Position numbers and translations under genes: made by a program. From Acidobacterium sp. S8 (GTDB taxonomy: Bacteria > Acidobacteriota > Terriglobia > Terriglobales > Acidobacteriaceae), in NCBI RefSeq assembly GCF_009765985.1, contig NZ_LMUM01000008.1:1-64000 (forward strand): a stretch of DNA of 64,000 nt, in the 5' to 3' direction. Positions 1 to 10,892 of the stretch are shown here, in pieces (the stretch's first letter is position 1; the number at the start of each line of letters is the position of its first letter). Under the pieces are notes generated by a model. That model did not search any database. It was not told the DNA's origin and saw only the letters and a program-made list of their open reading frames with translations.

Positions 1-505
1 ATAAATGTGGATGAGCAGGTCTTCCGGAACGGAGAGAGACTATTCCCATGAAGAAACCAGCGCAGCACCCCATCGCTGAAGGCCCACGCAGACAGGCCAG
101 GGTTGAGATCACCGCCTCTGGACTACGCAAGAGCCGTACATAGCGTTCTACGAACAAGCGGCCTAAAGATGGCCCTGTTTACCCGTTGCGACGACACCGT
201 GTTCCGATGACTGCGTGCGCGTTTTGGTCTTCCAAGGCCGACCGATAAATAGCAGCATCGACTCTCCTCTCGAACCCCAACCGGCACCGAGCTTGCATCA
301 AGACAGCTTATCCAGAGTGCGAATAGAAACCCGGTGGAGAGCAACGAAACCAGAGCAACAACAAAAGCAAAAGCCCTGTGAAGGAAAAACAAAGAACTAA
401 CCCTTGACACCAGTGACCTGCTCATAGAAAACGCCCTTAGCGTCAGCGATCAGTCGGTAAAGACATTGCGGCGAGTTTCGCCTCTATGTAACCTCGCCGG
501 GGTGC

Positions 506-529
506 CCATGTCTCGCTTTTGAGACATGG
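506..529. repeat. Perfect 9-bp hairpin
   Basis: CCATGTCTC (506-514) and GAGACATGG (521-529) form a perfect stem around a 6-base loop. There is no T-run on either side, so it does not look like a classical terminator. It lies in a cluster of palindromes and is probably part of a dispersed repeat. Confidence 0.4.
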
Positions 530-545
530 CATTCTCAGGTAGAAG

Positions 546-598
546 CACCGGGCTTTAAGCCCGGTGAAAAACAGCGAGCCTGAGGGGGCTTCAGCCCC
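546..598. repeat. Paired GC-rich palindromes (REP-like)
   Basis: CACCGGGCTT (546-555) and AAGCCCGGTG (557-566) form a near-continuous palindrome. It is followed by a second one, GGGGGCT/AGCCCC, at 584-598. Short palindromes of the GGGCTTTAAGCCC / GGGGCTTCAGCCCC type recur between genes in acidobacterial genomes. A related GGGGACTTTAGTCTCC block lies near 45298. Function unknown. Confidence 0.45.
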
Positions 599-799
599 GG
601 TTTCCTTCGCCCGTAAAATCGCATGCCGTGCAACCGAGCCTGCCTGAAATGGCTGTCAAGAAAAATTTCATTGCGCTGTGGCTAAGGCATTGATAACGAT
701 TACTAATCGTTACAACGACAATTGGCAGAGAATTACACCCGAAAAAGCTACACTGAATAAGAAGGGGAAAATCCCAGTCCTCTCCACAATGCAAGTGGA

Positions 800-902
800 C
801 CCCCGGCTAAGTGATTGAAAACACTAGAATCAACCTAACCGGAACAAAATCAATGGTTTAGCAGGGGATGATCCCCCGCTAAACTATTGAAAACAAAAGA
901 AA
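800..902. repeat. Tandem CTAA...TTGAAAAC repeat with long hairpin
   Basis: Two related units are present: CCCCCGGCTAAGTGATTGAAAAC (about 801-823) and CCCCCGCTAAACTATTGAAAAC (873-894). The stretch 852-888 folds on itself: GTTTAGC (856-862) pairs with GCTAAAC (878-884) and GGGG (864-867) with CCCC (873-876), around an ATGAT loop. A third unit lies at 22091-22120. The element sits just beyond the 3' end of the kinase gene. It looks like a dispersed intergenic repeat family. Confidence 0.5.
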
Positions 903-944
903 CCGAAGCGAAAGGTAGGGGGGAGGGGGGTAGCCCCCCGGGCG

Positions 945-3410
945 TCACCCCTGCGGAGCCTTGGGAACCTGCTGCAACAGCCGTTTCCAGGTCTTCAGGT
1001 TTCGGCGATGACTCCGCTTCAGGTCTTCGAGAATACGTTCAAAGTCGGTGTGTCCATGCAGGTGATTCCATGCCGGATTCTTGGCAAACCAGGGATAATT
1101 TTCGTTCCCCAGGTAGATCGCACGCCGCAGCCAATGCAGCGCTTCGCTCTCGTCGCCCTCGACGGCGAAGTAGGTAGCCAGCCGATAGGCCATCTCGCTG
1201 TCGGCCTCGGCCGCCGAAATCGAGTCCTCCGTAATCAGTGAAGCAGCCCGTTTGCGCTCGCCGATCTGGACGTAGCACATCGCAATCGTCGGATAGGCGA
1301 TGCGCATACTGTCGTCATCGCGGATCACCGATTCCAGCATCTCAATCGCCTGCCGCAAATCACCCAGCCGCATGCGCTGATAGGCAAGCGACGTGCGCAG
1401 CAGCGGATGCTTCGGCTCCAGCGTCAGCCCCTTTTCCAGCTCGTCGGCAGCAAGCTCCAGCTGGTTCTGGTACTGGTACACGCGCGCGCGATGGTTGTAG
1501 ATCACAGGCGCATTCGACGGATTCAGCTTGAGCGACTCGTTGAATTGATCGAGCGCCTCTTCATACACGCCGTCGAGCCGCAGCGTGATGCCTGCAACCA
1601 TGTGTACATTCCAGTCGTTCGAAGAGGTGCGCAGCAGGTGTTCAATGCCGTGACGCGCGCTCTCCTTTTCGCCGCGCGAGAGCAGCATGTACACGCGGTA
1701 AAGATTCGCTTCCACCGAACCGGGATCGAGCTCGAGTGCCTGGTCGAAGGCGCGCCGCGCCGCCATCACGTGCATGTGGCCGCCAAATCCATGCCGCACA
1801 TACTGCAGATGCGTGATACCAAGTCCGCTCCATGCCGCAGCGTAAGCCGGCGTCAGCTGCGTGACCCTGTCGAACAATTCGCGCGCCCGATCAAGATCGA
1901 CTTTGCTGCCCGTGCGCTGCATGAACGACGAGAGCATCGCTCGAGCCTGCAGGTACTCTTCCGATATCTCTTCGGTAAGCGTAGTGCGCGGCGCTCCATT
2001 GCGAACATTGGTCTGCGCAATCTGGCCGCTTCCCTGCAGCGACGCAAAGACCTCGTTGCAGATCTCCGTCTGCACCGCAACCAGGTCGAACGAAGGAACG
2101 CTGATCGCGCCGCCACCGCTCACGCTCTGTCGCGAAACGTCGAGCAGCTGCCAGTTCAGATCGAAGCCCTTTTCCGAACGCATGAAGTTTCCCGCCAGCA
2201 CCCAGCGCACCAGAAGCTTCTGGCCAATCTCCAGCGGATCGAGCTGCGCCAATGGAAGGTGCATCAGCGCGCTCGACGGCCTGACGACGAGCGACGACAT
2301 GCGCGAGATGCGTGCGGCAATGGCATCGGCCAGAGCAAAGCCATAGAGCGGCGTCACTTCCGAAGGCCCGAAGTTCTGGAACGGCAGCACGACAATGGTG
2401 TTCTGCTTCTCCTGCGTATCCGCCGACTCGCGGAAGCGCTCCGCCAGCATCGAAAGTAGTCCCGTGGTCCGCTTCTCGTCGTTCGGACCGGAAACTGGCA
2501 GCTGCGCCGCAGCCTCACCCGGAATAATGCCGGTCTCGATCTGCAGTGCCTTCATGATCGTCTTCAGCGCTTCCCGTACCTCGGCAGCGCTGGCATAACG
2601 CTCCGCCGGATTCTTCTGCAGGCAGCACAGAATTACCGAGCTAAGCTCCGGCGGTACCTCCGGGCAGCACTGCTCGAGCGAAGGCGGATCGATAAACTGG
2701 ATAGCGCGAATACTCTGGAACTCATCCGCATCGGGCCGTGCAAACGGATGACGTCCGCTGACCAGCTCATAAAGGATCACACCCAGCGCCCAGATGTCGC
2801 TCTGCACGCTGCTCTGCCCGGTCACAAACTGCTCCGGAGCCATGTAGCCGATGGTGCCGCCACGCGCCGTATAGGTTGCAGCCACCGGTCCCGTCTTTCG
2901 CCGCGAACCCTTCGAGGGATCGAACTCCGCTTCCTCAGGATTCAACCGTCGCGCCAGACCGAAGTCCAGAATCTTCACCAGGCCGCCGTCGGTCAGAATG
3001 GCATTCGCCGGCTTCAGGTCGCGGTGAAAGATGCCCAGCACGTGGGCCGCGCTTAAACCATCCGCAATCTGGATGCCGACCGAAAGTGTAAGCTGCATGC
3101 TGGCCGGGCCCTTGGCAATGATCTTGTCCAGCGACTGCCCCGGCACGTACTGCATCACGATGAAGGCCTCTTCGCCTTCTTCACCGACTTCATAAATGGC
3201 GCAGACATTGGGATGTTCGATCGCCGAGGCCATGCGAGCCTCCCGCAGAACCGTCGTCCTCATCTGTTCGAGCGTCAGCGCGCCGCGCTTCAGGATCTTG
3301 AGGACCACCGGCCGCATCAGCAGCGTGTCATTGGCAAGATAAACGACACCACTGCCACCCGCCCCAAGCCGCCGTACCAGCTCATAATGATGAATCGTGC
3401 GATGCTTCAT
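945..3410 (-). CDS. Ser/Thr protein kinase with TolB-like and TPR domains
   Basis: An 821-aa Hanks-type serine/threonine kinase. Visible motifs are the glycine loop GAGGSGVVYLA (16-26), lysine K38, HRDLKPAN with catalytic D131, DFG at 149-151 and the APE of the activation segment. After the catalytic domain (about 8-280) comes a TolB/FlgO-like segment starting near 'TIVVLPFQNF', with the 'ALADAIAARIS' helix. The last 300 residues are TPR repeats (pattern W/Y..LG..A....A....P). I see no membrane segment, so it is probably cytoplasmic. This architecture is common in Acidobacteriota, but its partners are usually unknown. The ATG at 3410 sits directly before the domain start. The gene is followed by the repeat-rich region and is not in an obvious operon. 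Confidence 0.9.
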   Translation of the reverse strand: MKHRTIHHYELVRRLGAGGSGVVYLANDTLLMRPVVLKILKRGALTLEQMRTTVLREARMASAIEHPNVCAIYEVGEEGEEAFIVMQYVPGQSLDKIIAKGPASMQLTLSVGIQIADGLSAAHVLGIFHRDLKPANAILTDGGLVKILDFGLARRLNPEEAEFDPSKGSRRKTGPVAATYTARGGTIGYMAPEQFVTGQSSVQSDIWALGVILYELVSGRHPFARPDADEFQSIRAIQFIDPPSLEQCCPEVPPELSSVILCCLQKNPAERYASAAEVREALKTIMKALQIETGIIPGEAAAQLPVSGPNDEKRTTGLLSMLAERFRESADTQEKQNTIVVLPFQNFGPSEVTPLYGFALADAIAARISRMSSLVVRPSSALMHLPLAQLDPLEIGQKLLVRWVLAGNFMRSEKGFDLNWQLLDVSRQSVSGGGAISVPSFDLVAVQTEICNEVFASLQGSGQIAQTNVRNGAPRTTLTEEISEEYLQARAMLSSFMQRTGSKVDLDRARELFDRVTQLTPAYAAAWSGLGITHLQYVRHGFGGHMHVMAARRAFDQALELDPGSVEANLYRVYMLLSRGEKESARHGIEHLLRTSSNDWNVHMVAGITLRLDGVYEEALDQFNESLKLNPSNAPVIYNHRARVYQYQNQLELAADELEKGLTLEPKHPLLRTSLAYQRMRLGDLRQAIEMLESVIRDDDSMRIAYPTIAMCYVQIGERKRAASLITEDSISAAEADSEMAYRLATYFAVEGDESEALHWLRRAIYLGNENYPWFAKNPAWNHLHGHTDFERILEDLKRSHRRNLKTWKRLLQQVPKAPQG

Positions 3411-3490
3411 CTATTGCTAGTGTAGTCGCTGAGGTATTGAGAAGGCGTTAAGATCCGGATCGTGTCGGCACTTATGTTCCACAACGGGAT

Positions 3491-5149
3491 TTAGTGTGCA
3501 TCCAGCTCGATCTTGCCCTTTGCGGCTGGCGGACGCTTCAAAAAGAAGACCATCGGAATCAGCAGCAGGATAACGCCGGACAGCATGCGAAACTGATCCA
3601 TATATGCGAGCAGGCTCGATTGCTGCAAGAGTTGCCGATATACGAGTGCCATCCCCGCATAATGAGCGTTGGCAACATTTCCTCCCAGAGATTGCCCTGC
3701 TGCCGACGCTGCCTGCACCGCCGGCAGATCGGCCGGTGTCAGATGCGAGACCAGCATCGTCTGATGCAGCTGTGCCGTCCTTTGCAGCATGGTGCTGGAA
3801 AGCGCAATGCCAATGCTACCGCCTTCATTCCTTACCAGCGCATAAATGCCGGCGGCATTGCCGCTCTGTTCACGTGGCAGGAAGCGAAACATAATAGTGC
3901 TGAGCGGGACAGTCGTGAACCCGACGCCGAGCACCTGCAGCGTGCGCGGCCATATCAGGTCCGCCTCGCCGATCTGCAGGTTCATATGTGACATCCACCA
4001 GGAGCCGGTCATGATGGTCACAAGGCCGATGACAATCATCCGTCGCGCATCCAGGCCACGGCTCAGCATCCATCCCACAAACGGAACCTCGATGATGGTG
4101 GCGATTCCGGAAGGCGACATGGCAATGCCCGCAGTGGTGGCATCATAGCCCATCATCTCCTGCATAAACTGCGGCAGCAGAAACGTCGTGGCATAAAGCA
4201 CCGTGTAAAGACCAAGCACGATCATGCAGCAGAAAAGGAAATTGCGCTCGCCGAGCAGGCGCAGATTGACGATGGGATTCTTCTGGCGCAGTTCCCAGAA
4301 GACAGCGAAGAGCAGCGCGCCTATCCCTAAAATGGTTAATGTCGCGATGAAGTGCGAGCCAAACCAATCCAGTTCCTGGCCGCGATCCAGAACAACCTCA
4401 ACTGATGCGAGGCCGATACTCACCAGACTCAGGCCTACCAAGTCCACCGAGAGCGGCTTTCCCTTTCGTTCCTTGCGCTGCTTGAGCATGTAGGGGGGAT
4501 CCTGCAGCACCATACGCGTCGCCAGCACGCACGCCACTCCAACAGGAATGTTGATATAGAAGATCCATCGCCACGAATAGTTATCGGTAATCCAGCCGCC
4601 AAGCGTAGGGCCGAGCACCGGTGCACAGAGAATCGCCACGGTGTACACCGCCATGGCCATGCCGCGGTTCTCGATAGAAAATGTATCCGCCAGAATGGCT
4701 TGTACCGAGGGCTGCAAACCGCCTCCGGCCAGTCCCTGCAGAACGCGAAAGACCACGAGAATACCCAGCGTAGGCGCCAGTCCGCAAACAGCGGAGAACA
4801 ACGTGAACAGCATGACGCAGCCGAGGTAATAGCGCTTGCGACCGATAACGCTTGATATCCATCCGCTGATCGGCAGCACGATCGCATTCGCCACCAGGTA
4901 GCTGGTCAAAACCCATGTGCTCTCATCCTGAGAAGCCGACAAGCTGCCTGCGATATGCGGCAAAGCCACATTGGCAATCGATGTATCCAGCACTTCCATA
5001 AAAGTGCCGATCGTGACGACGAGCGCAACCGCCCACGGATTGAAAATCCGCACCGGCTTCGCAACCGGCGACGGCTCGTCCGGTTCGAAGAGCGGTACGG
5101 ATTCGCTCAGCGGTTCTTCGGCTTCTTCAATCAATGACTCTACAGGCAT
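3491..5149 (-). CDS. DHA2-family MFS drug:H+ antiporter (EmrB/QacA-like)
   Basis: A 552-aa membrane protein with about 14 hydrophobic segments. It starts with the DHA2 signature 'FMEVLDTSIANVALPHIAG' and carries motif A 'GWISSVIGRKRYY'. 'GPTLGGWITDNYSWRWIFYINIPVG' is the classic EmrB/QacA motif C region (quoted in parts: GPTLGGW and WRWIFYINIPVG). The family exports hydrophobic drugs in exchange for protons. No HlyD/EmrA-type adaptor or outer membrane channel is adjacent, so a partner must lie elsewhere if one is used. The gene diverges from a TetR regulator across 64 bp containing an inverted repeat, so TetR repression is the likely control. The substrate is not predictable. Confidence 0.9.
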   Translation of the reverse strand: MPVESLIEEAEEPLSESVPLFEPDEPSPVAKPVRIFNPWAVALVVTIGTFMEVLDTSIANVALPHIAGSLSASQDESTWVLTSYLVANAIVLPISGWISSVIGRKRYYLGCVMLFTLFSAVCGLAPTLGILVVFRVLQGLAGGGLQPSVQAILADTFSIENRGMAMAVYTVAILCAPVLGPTLGGWITDNYSWRWIFYINIPVGVACVLATRMVLQDPPYMLKQRKERKGKPLSVDLVGLSLVSIGLASVEVVLDRGQELDWFGSHFIATLTILGIGALLFAVFWELRQKNPIVNLRLLGERNFLFCCMIVLGLYTVLYATTFLLPQFMQEMMGYDATTAGIAMSPSGIATIIEVPFVGWMLSRGLDARRMIVIGLVTIMTGSWWMSHMNLQIGEADLIWPRTLQVLGVGFTTVPLSTIMFRFLPREQSGNAAGIYALVRNEGGSIGIALSSTMLQRTAQLHQTMLVSHLTPADLPAVQAASAAGQSLGGNVANAHYAGMALVYRQLLQQSSLLAYMDQFRMLSGVILLLIPMVFFLKRPPAAKGKIELDAH

Positions 5150-5153
5150 AATT

Positions 5154-5169
5154 ATGACTAATGGGTCAT
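5154..5169. promoter_or_regulatory. Putative TetR operator, ATGAC-N6-GTCAT
   Basis: The perfect inverted repeat ATGAC (5154-5158) / GTCAT (5165-5169) lies 5 bases before the transporter start and 44 bases before the preferred tetR start. Its form and place suit an autoregulatory TetR-family operator shared by both divergent genes. If tetR started at the upstream ATG 5154, no room would be left for promoters, which supports ATG 5214. Confidence 0.45.
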
Positions 5170-5213
5170 TTCATGAGATGTTTAAGATAGTCGCAGGGAT
5201 TCAAGCAAAGCGA

Positions 5214-5813
5214 ATGGCAAAAGCGACGACAAACCGGAAAAAGGTGCTGACGGATTTCAGGCGCGCAGAGATTCTCGCTGCGGCCATGACCGTATTCGGC
5301 AAAAAAGGCTTCGAGGCCGCGCGCATGGACGATGTGGCGCAGCAGGCTGGCATCGCCAAGGGAACACTGTATCTTTACTTTCAGTCGAAACGGGACATTT
5401 ACACCTCCGCCGTGCAACATGCGGGCGCGCATCTTCAGACACTTTCAGCGCAATGCGTGCGAAAAGGCAGCAATCTTCAAGAAAAGCTGGAAGGATTTAT
5501 CGCGGCCAGGCTGGAATTCTGGGGAGAAAACCGCGACCTGCACCGCATGCTTCTGACTGTCGGCCGCGAAGCCGCCCATCATAAACAGACTTTGGCGCTG
5601 CAGCGGGCTTCGATGGACGCGTTGTCGCAGATATTCAGCGAGGCAGCAGTGGCTGGCGAAATTCCAGAGCAGCCTTTCGAGCAGGTCGCCTGGGCAGCCC
5701 TCGATATCATCCGCGGCGCGAATGAGCGGCGATTTTTCGGCGTCACAAAAGCCGAGCCGCATGTAGAAATCGGAACGCTTGTGCAGTTGGTTCTGAAAAC
5801 AGTCCGGGCGTGA
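5214..5813 (+). CDS. TetR/AcrR-family transcriptional regulator
   Basis: A 199-aa regulator from the ATG at 5214. The N-terminal helix-turn-helix region is typical: 'RRAEILAAAMTVFGKKGFEAARMDDVAQQAGIAKGTLYLYF' (core: MDDVAQQAGIAKGTLYLYF). The C-terminal ligand domain is poorly conserved, as usual. It diverges from the DHA2 exporter and most likely represses it until an exported compound binds. In-frame upstream ATGs at 5154 and 5178 exist. I prefer 5214 because it leaves an intergenic operator region, although its Shine-Dalgarno (AGGGA, about 14 bases away) is weak. Confidence 0.85.
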   Translation: MAKATTNRKKVLTDFRRAEILAAAMTVFGKKGFEAARMDDVAQQAGIAKGTLYLYFQSKRDIYTSAVQHAGAHLQTLSAQCVRKGSNLQEKLEGFIAARLEFWGENRDLHRMLLTVGREAAHHKQTLALQRASMDALSQIFSEAAVAGEIPEQPFEQVAWAALDIIRGANERRFFGVTKAEPHVEIGTLVQLVLKTVRA

Positions 5814-5820
5814 GACTGCC

Positions 5821-6084
5821 TCAGTGACCGCCGTGCCCGCGGCCTCCGAGCGGCCGATTCGTACCCTCAATCGGTTTTGCGGCGATCCGCTTATCGTTGG
5901 CGCGACCCAGCAGAAACATCGCCACACCAAAGACAAACATCACCACACCCCAGATAAGGTTGATATTCATGCCAGCGGAGCGCTCATAGATGACGCTTCC
6001 ACGCGTAAAGAGTCCGAACAGGCTCATGATTACGCCTACGATCAGAAACATCAGGCCCATTGGGACTCGCAGATCCAGATTCAT
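5821..6084 (-). CDS. Small two-helix membrane protein
   Basis: An 87-aa protein with two clear membrane helices (about residues 9-27 and 42-61) and a basic, Gly/His-rich tail ending GRGHGGH. It lies 17 bases downstream of the sodium:solute symporter on the same strand, and its start is preceded by GGAAAGGAGC. The two are therefore probably cotranscribed. I do not recognise a named family. A subunit or modulator role for the symporter is only suggested by position. The His-rich tail could bind metal, which is speculation. Confidence 0.65.
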   Translation of the reverse strand: MNLDLRVPMGLMFLIVGVIMSLFGLFTRGSVIYERSAGMNINLIWGVVMFVFGVAMFLLGRANDKRIAAKPIEGTNRPLGGRGHGGH

Positions 6085-6101
6085 ATTTCATCGCTCCTTT
6101 C

Positions 6102-7934
<1,833 letters not shown>

Positions 7935-8158
7935 GTTGCTCTTTTAATTCCCTTCCCTGAAAAAAATACACCTTGCCAGCACACGTACATCTCACGATAT
8001 CTTCTCAACAATGAAAATGGAGATGTGCAATCCAATTTGTCTTAGCGGAGAAGCCGCGCAGTCAAGCCTCTACCGCAATGTACGCGTTTTCATTAGGAAC
8101 GTCCAGCACAACAAATAGAATCGCTCCATGCTGTAATTTTCGTTTCAGGAGATGCGGC

Positions 8159-9079
8159 TTGCTTTCATTTTTTCCTGGGTTTCGCTCAAACTTCTTTGCG
8201 GCCGTGGTCCTTATCGTCGCGACCACTGGCTGCAATACCGTTCAGACAACTATTCCTCCGGCTCCGTCGCACACTATCGGATTCATGACGGATTTCGATG
8301 TACGCGACGACGCCATCGGCATATGCAAGGCAGTCATGGATGGCATCGCACCCGGCGTGCGTGTCATCGATATCACGCATCAGGTCACGCCATACGACAT
8401 TGCTGAAGGAGCGCGGTTTCTCGCCGGCTCTGCTCCTTATTTCCAGAAGGACGCAATTTTCGTTGTCGTAATCGACCCAACTGTGGGCAGTAGCCGCAAG
8501 GCAATCATCGCGAAATCCAAAGTCGGCCAGTATTTTGTGCTTCCGGACAACGGTTTACTGACGCTGGTTCAGGACCGGGACGGAATCGAAGCCGCGCGAG
8601 AAATCATAAATCCGCAATGGATGATTGGCGCAAAGCTCTCGTCTACCTTTCATGGCCGAGATATTTTTTCGCCTGCAGGCGCGCATCTGGCGCGTGGTGA
8701 TGACTGGACGGAAGCTGGTCCAGCGCTCGACGTCTCGAAGCTCGTGCGGCTGGATATTCACTACGCAACCACCGATGATAAGGGACTGCACGGACAGGTC
8801 ATCGGGACCGACGGGCCGTTCGGGAACCTGGTATTAAACGTGCCCGCTCCAACTTTCGACAAACTTGGCTATCAAATTGGCGACCTCGTGCCCGTCACTC
8901 TCGACGGCCATAAATATCAATTCCCATTCGTGAAAACATTTAGCGATGTTCCTGTAGGCAAGCCGCTCTTCTACATCGATTCGCGCGGCCGGCTGAGCCT
9001 GGGAATCAATCAACGAAATTTTTCCGAGACCTACAAGGTAAAACCGTCGGCTGATCTATCTATTCCAGCAAAGCATTGA
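8159..9079 (+). CDS. SAM hydrolase/halogenase-fold (DUF62) protein, predicted lipoprotein
   Basis: The protein carries the hallmarks of the S-adenosylmethionine hydroxide adenosyltransferase family: TDF (TDFDVRDDAIG), IDPTVGSSRK, PDNGLLTLV and FHGRDIFSPAGAHLA. The Asp, Arg and His expected for hydroxide activation are all present. The family converts SAM and water to adenosine and methionine. I chose the TTG at 8159 because AGGAG (8147-8151) lies 7 bases before it. The result is 306 aa starting with a hydrophobic signal and a lipobox-like ATTGC. The in-frame ATG at 8078 has no ribosome binding site and would put about 27 odd residues ahead of the signal. Export of such an enzyme is unexpected, because SAM is cytoplasmic. 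Confidence 0.8.
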   Translation: MLSFFPGFRSNFFAAVVLIVATTGCNTVQTTIPPAPSHTIGFMTDFDVRDDAIGICKAVMDGIAPGVRVIDITHQVTPYDIAEGARFLAGSAPYFQKDAIFVVVIDPTVGSSRKAIIAKSKVGQYFVLPDNGLLTLVQDRDGIEAAREIINPQWMIGAKLSSTFHGRDIFSPAGAHLARGDDWTEAGPALDVSKLVRLDIHYATTDDKGLHGQVIGTDGPFGNLVLNVPAPTFDKLGYQIGDLVPVTLDGHKYQFPFVKTFSDVPVGKPLFYIDSRGRLSLGINQRNFSETYKVKPSADLSIPAKH

Positions 9080-9145
9080 CGTTACTTGCGAGAGCGATGC
9101 CGGCCGCGCTCTCACAGTGATATATAAGGTTGAGTCATCACTCTC

Positions 9146-10807
9146 ATGCGGCGAAGCATTTCCAGCTGGCGGCCATTGTTACTTACAGTTGCAATCCTGA
9201 TTACCCTCATGGCTGTGATAGCCCGCGCCGAGCAGAACCCTGATGCCCCATGCGCCAAATGCCACCAACAAATTTATGACAGCTACGAGCGCACCCCGAT
9301 GGCGCGCGCCAGTGGCCTTGCTGTTGATGGAGTAATCCCCGCCGACTTTGTTCACGCCCCATCCGGCATCCATTACCGGCTCTTTCTTAAAGACGATCGA
9401 GCGTGGCTCACCTATCAACGCATCAGCGATTCCTCCCTACGCTCTCTCGATGGAAAACAGGAATTGCTTTATTACCTGGGCTCAGGAAGGCGCGGGCGCA
9501 CCTATCTCTTCCAGCAGGAAAGCTACTGGTTCGAAATTCCGGTGAACTGGTACGCGAAGAAAAAGACATGGGACATGGCTCCCAACTACCTTCAGGCAAA
9601 GGAAATGCCGTTCACGCTGCCGGTTGATCCCGGATGCCTGCGCTGTCACGCCAGTGGCGTACAGCCGTCTCTTCCCGGCGCGAGGAATCATTTCAGCGCA
9701 GCGCCGTTCGCGCATGGAGGCATTCAATGCGAATCCTGCCACGGAGATGCCTCTGCGCATTTGGCACAAAACGGAAGGGCGCCGATCCTCAATCCAGACA
9801 AGCTGGATGCCGTGCGCCGCGACTCCATTTGCCTGCAATGTCATCTTGAAGGCGAAGTCTCCATTCCCCGGGCTGGTCACACGCTCACAACATATCAGCC
9901 CGGCGATAATCTCTTCGATCACGTGGCATACTTTGTTCACAAGCAGCAAGGCGGCATGCCTGGCCGAGCCACAAGTCAATGGGAAGCACTTCTGCAAAGC
10001 CAGTGCAAACGGAAGAGCGGCGATCGGCTCACCTGTACCACCTGTCACGATCCGCACAACTCATCTGCACCCGCGGAGCGCGTCAGCTACTATCGCAGCA
10101 AGTGCCTCACTTGCCACAGCGGATCGGCCTTCGCCACACAGCATCATCCTGAAAATCCTGATTGCACTTCCTGTCACATGCCGCAGCAATCAACTGCAGA
10201 CATCGCGCACGAGCAGGCCACAGATCATCGCATTCCACGAGTTCCTGATCTTACGGTGAAGGATGCCGCCGCAATCTCGAAAGAGTTGACCACGATCAAC
10301 AATCAACCCGCCACTCCGCGCGAATTTGGGCTGGCCTATGCGCAAATTGCACAGCACGGTGACCAGTTTGCTCACTCTGAAGCACTCCGTTTCCTGAAAG
10401 CTGCGGAAACATCCATCGACAACGGATCGCCTGACCCCGAACTGCACACCCAGCTTGGATTTCTAGAGCAAACCTCGGGCGACAAAATACAGGCAGTGCG
10501 CGAGTATGAGGCAGCTCTCCGAGACGATCCGCCGAACAGCACGGCGGCAGGCGACCTCGCCGTTCTCAAAATCCAGTCAGGCGATACGGTCGGCGCCGTG
10601 CGTCTCTGGCAATCGGTCTTCAGCCACGATCCCTCACAGCTTGCGGCCGGATATGATCTCGCCGTAACCCAATGCTCGTTGGGCGATGCGGTTGCATCGC
10701 ATCAGACACTTACCCGACTCCTGCAGTTTTCTCCTGACAATCTCCGCGTCCGCCAATTCTTGTCTGCTATTACCGATGGCTCAGCACGCTGCGGGAGCAA
10801 CCGCTGA
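9146..10807 (+). CDS. Seven-haem cytochrome c with C-terminal TPR
   Basis: A 553-aa exported protein. The signal peptide (1-28) ends at ARA. Seven CxxCH haem motifs follow: CAKCH 36, CLRCH 164, CESCH 195, CLQCH 229, CTTCH 297, CLTCH 320 and CTSCH 340. The N-terminal part resembles cytochrome c554/c-prime-like multihaem domains. Residues from about 375 onward are TPR-like helices (for example 'ELHTQLGFLEQTSGDKIQA'). It is probably periplasmic and involved in electron transfer or as a haem-carrying scaffold. It is first in a co-directional set with a TonB receptor, two TPR proteins and a CRTAC1 protein. The actual redox partner cannot be deduced. Confidence 0.88.
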   Translation: MRRSISSWRPLLLTVAILITLMAVIARAEQNPDAPCAKCHQQIYDSYERTPMARASGLAVDGVIPADFVHAPSGIHYRLFLKDDRAWLTYQRISDSSLRSLDGKQELLYYLGSGRRGRTYLFQQESYWFEIPVNWYAKKKTWDMAPNYLQAKEMPFTLPVDPGCLRCHASGVQPSLPGARNHFSAAPFAHGGIQCESCHGDASAHLAQNGRAPILNPDKLDAVRRDSICLQCHLEGEVSIPRAGHTLTTYQPGDNLFDHVAYFVHKQQGGMPGRATSQWEALLQSQCKRKSGDRLTCTTCHDPHNSSAPAERVSYYRSKCLTCHSGSAFATQHHPENPDCTSCHMPQQSTADIAHEQATDHRIPRVPDLTVKDAAAISKELTTINNQPATPREFGLAYAQIAQHGDQFAHSEALRFLKAAETSIDNGSPDPELHTQLGFLEQTSGDKIQAVREYEAALRDDPPNSTAAGDLAVLKIQSGDTVGAVRLWQSVFSHDPSQLAAGYDLAVTQCSLGDAVASHQTLTRLLQFSPDNLRVRQFLSAITDGSARCGSNR

Positions 10808-10856
10808 TAATGCTCTTGATAATGAGCTAATTGATACTGTCCCTCCTACCGCTTTC

Positions 10857-10886
10857 TTGACAACAGCCGATACCGCTGACTATATT
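10857..10886 (+). promoter_or_regulatory. Sigma-70 type promoter for the TonB receptor
   Basis: TTGACA (10857-10862), an 18-base spacer, then TATATT (10881-10886). Both boxes are near consensus. Transcription would begin near 10893 and give a 5' untranslated region of roughly 210 bases before the receptor start at 11105. Confidence 0.6.
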
Positions 10887-10892
10887 CTTGGG

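Larger units (their letters stand above)
1..944. other. Non-coding region with hairpin repeats
   Basis: I find no convincing gene in these 944 bases. The open frames seen on both strands are short, lack ribosome binding sites and resemble nothing I know. Plus frame 1 is open from the window edge to a TGA at 49-51 (16 codons) and could be the tail of an upstream gene, but this cannot be tested from here. The right half holds three hairpin-forming blocks, listed separately. The left half (about 52-480) shows no structure I can name. Confidence 0.6.

Noticed and set aside
1407-2459. Long plus-strand frame (350 codons) inside the kinase gene
   Set aside because: It is antisense to a well-supported kinase. 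Its translation is Arg/His-rich without any domain, a GC-bias shadow.
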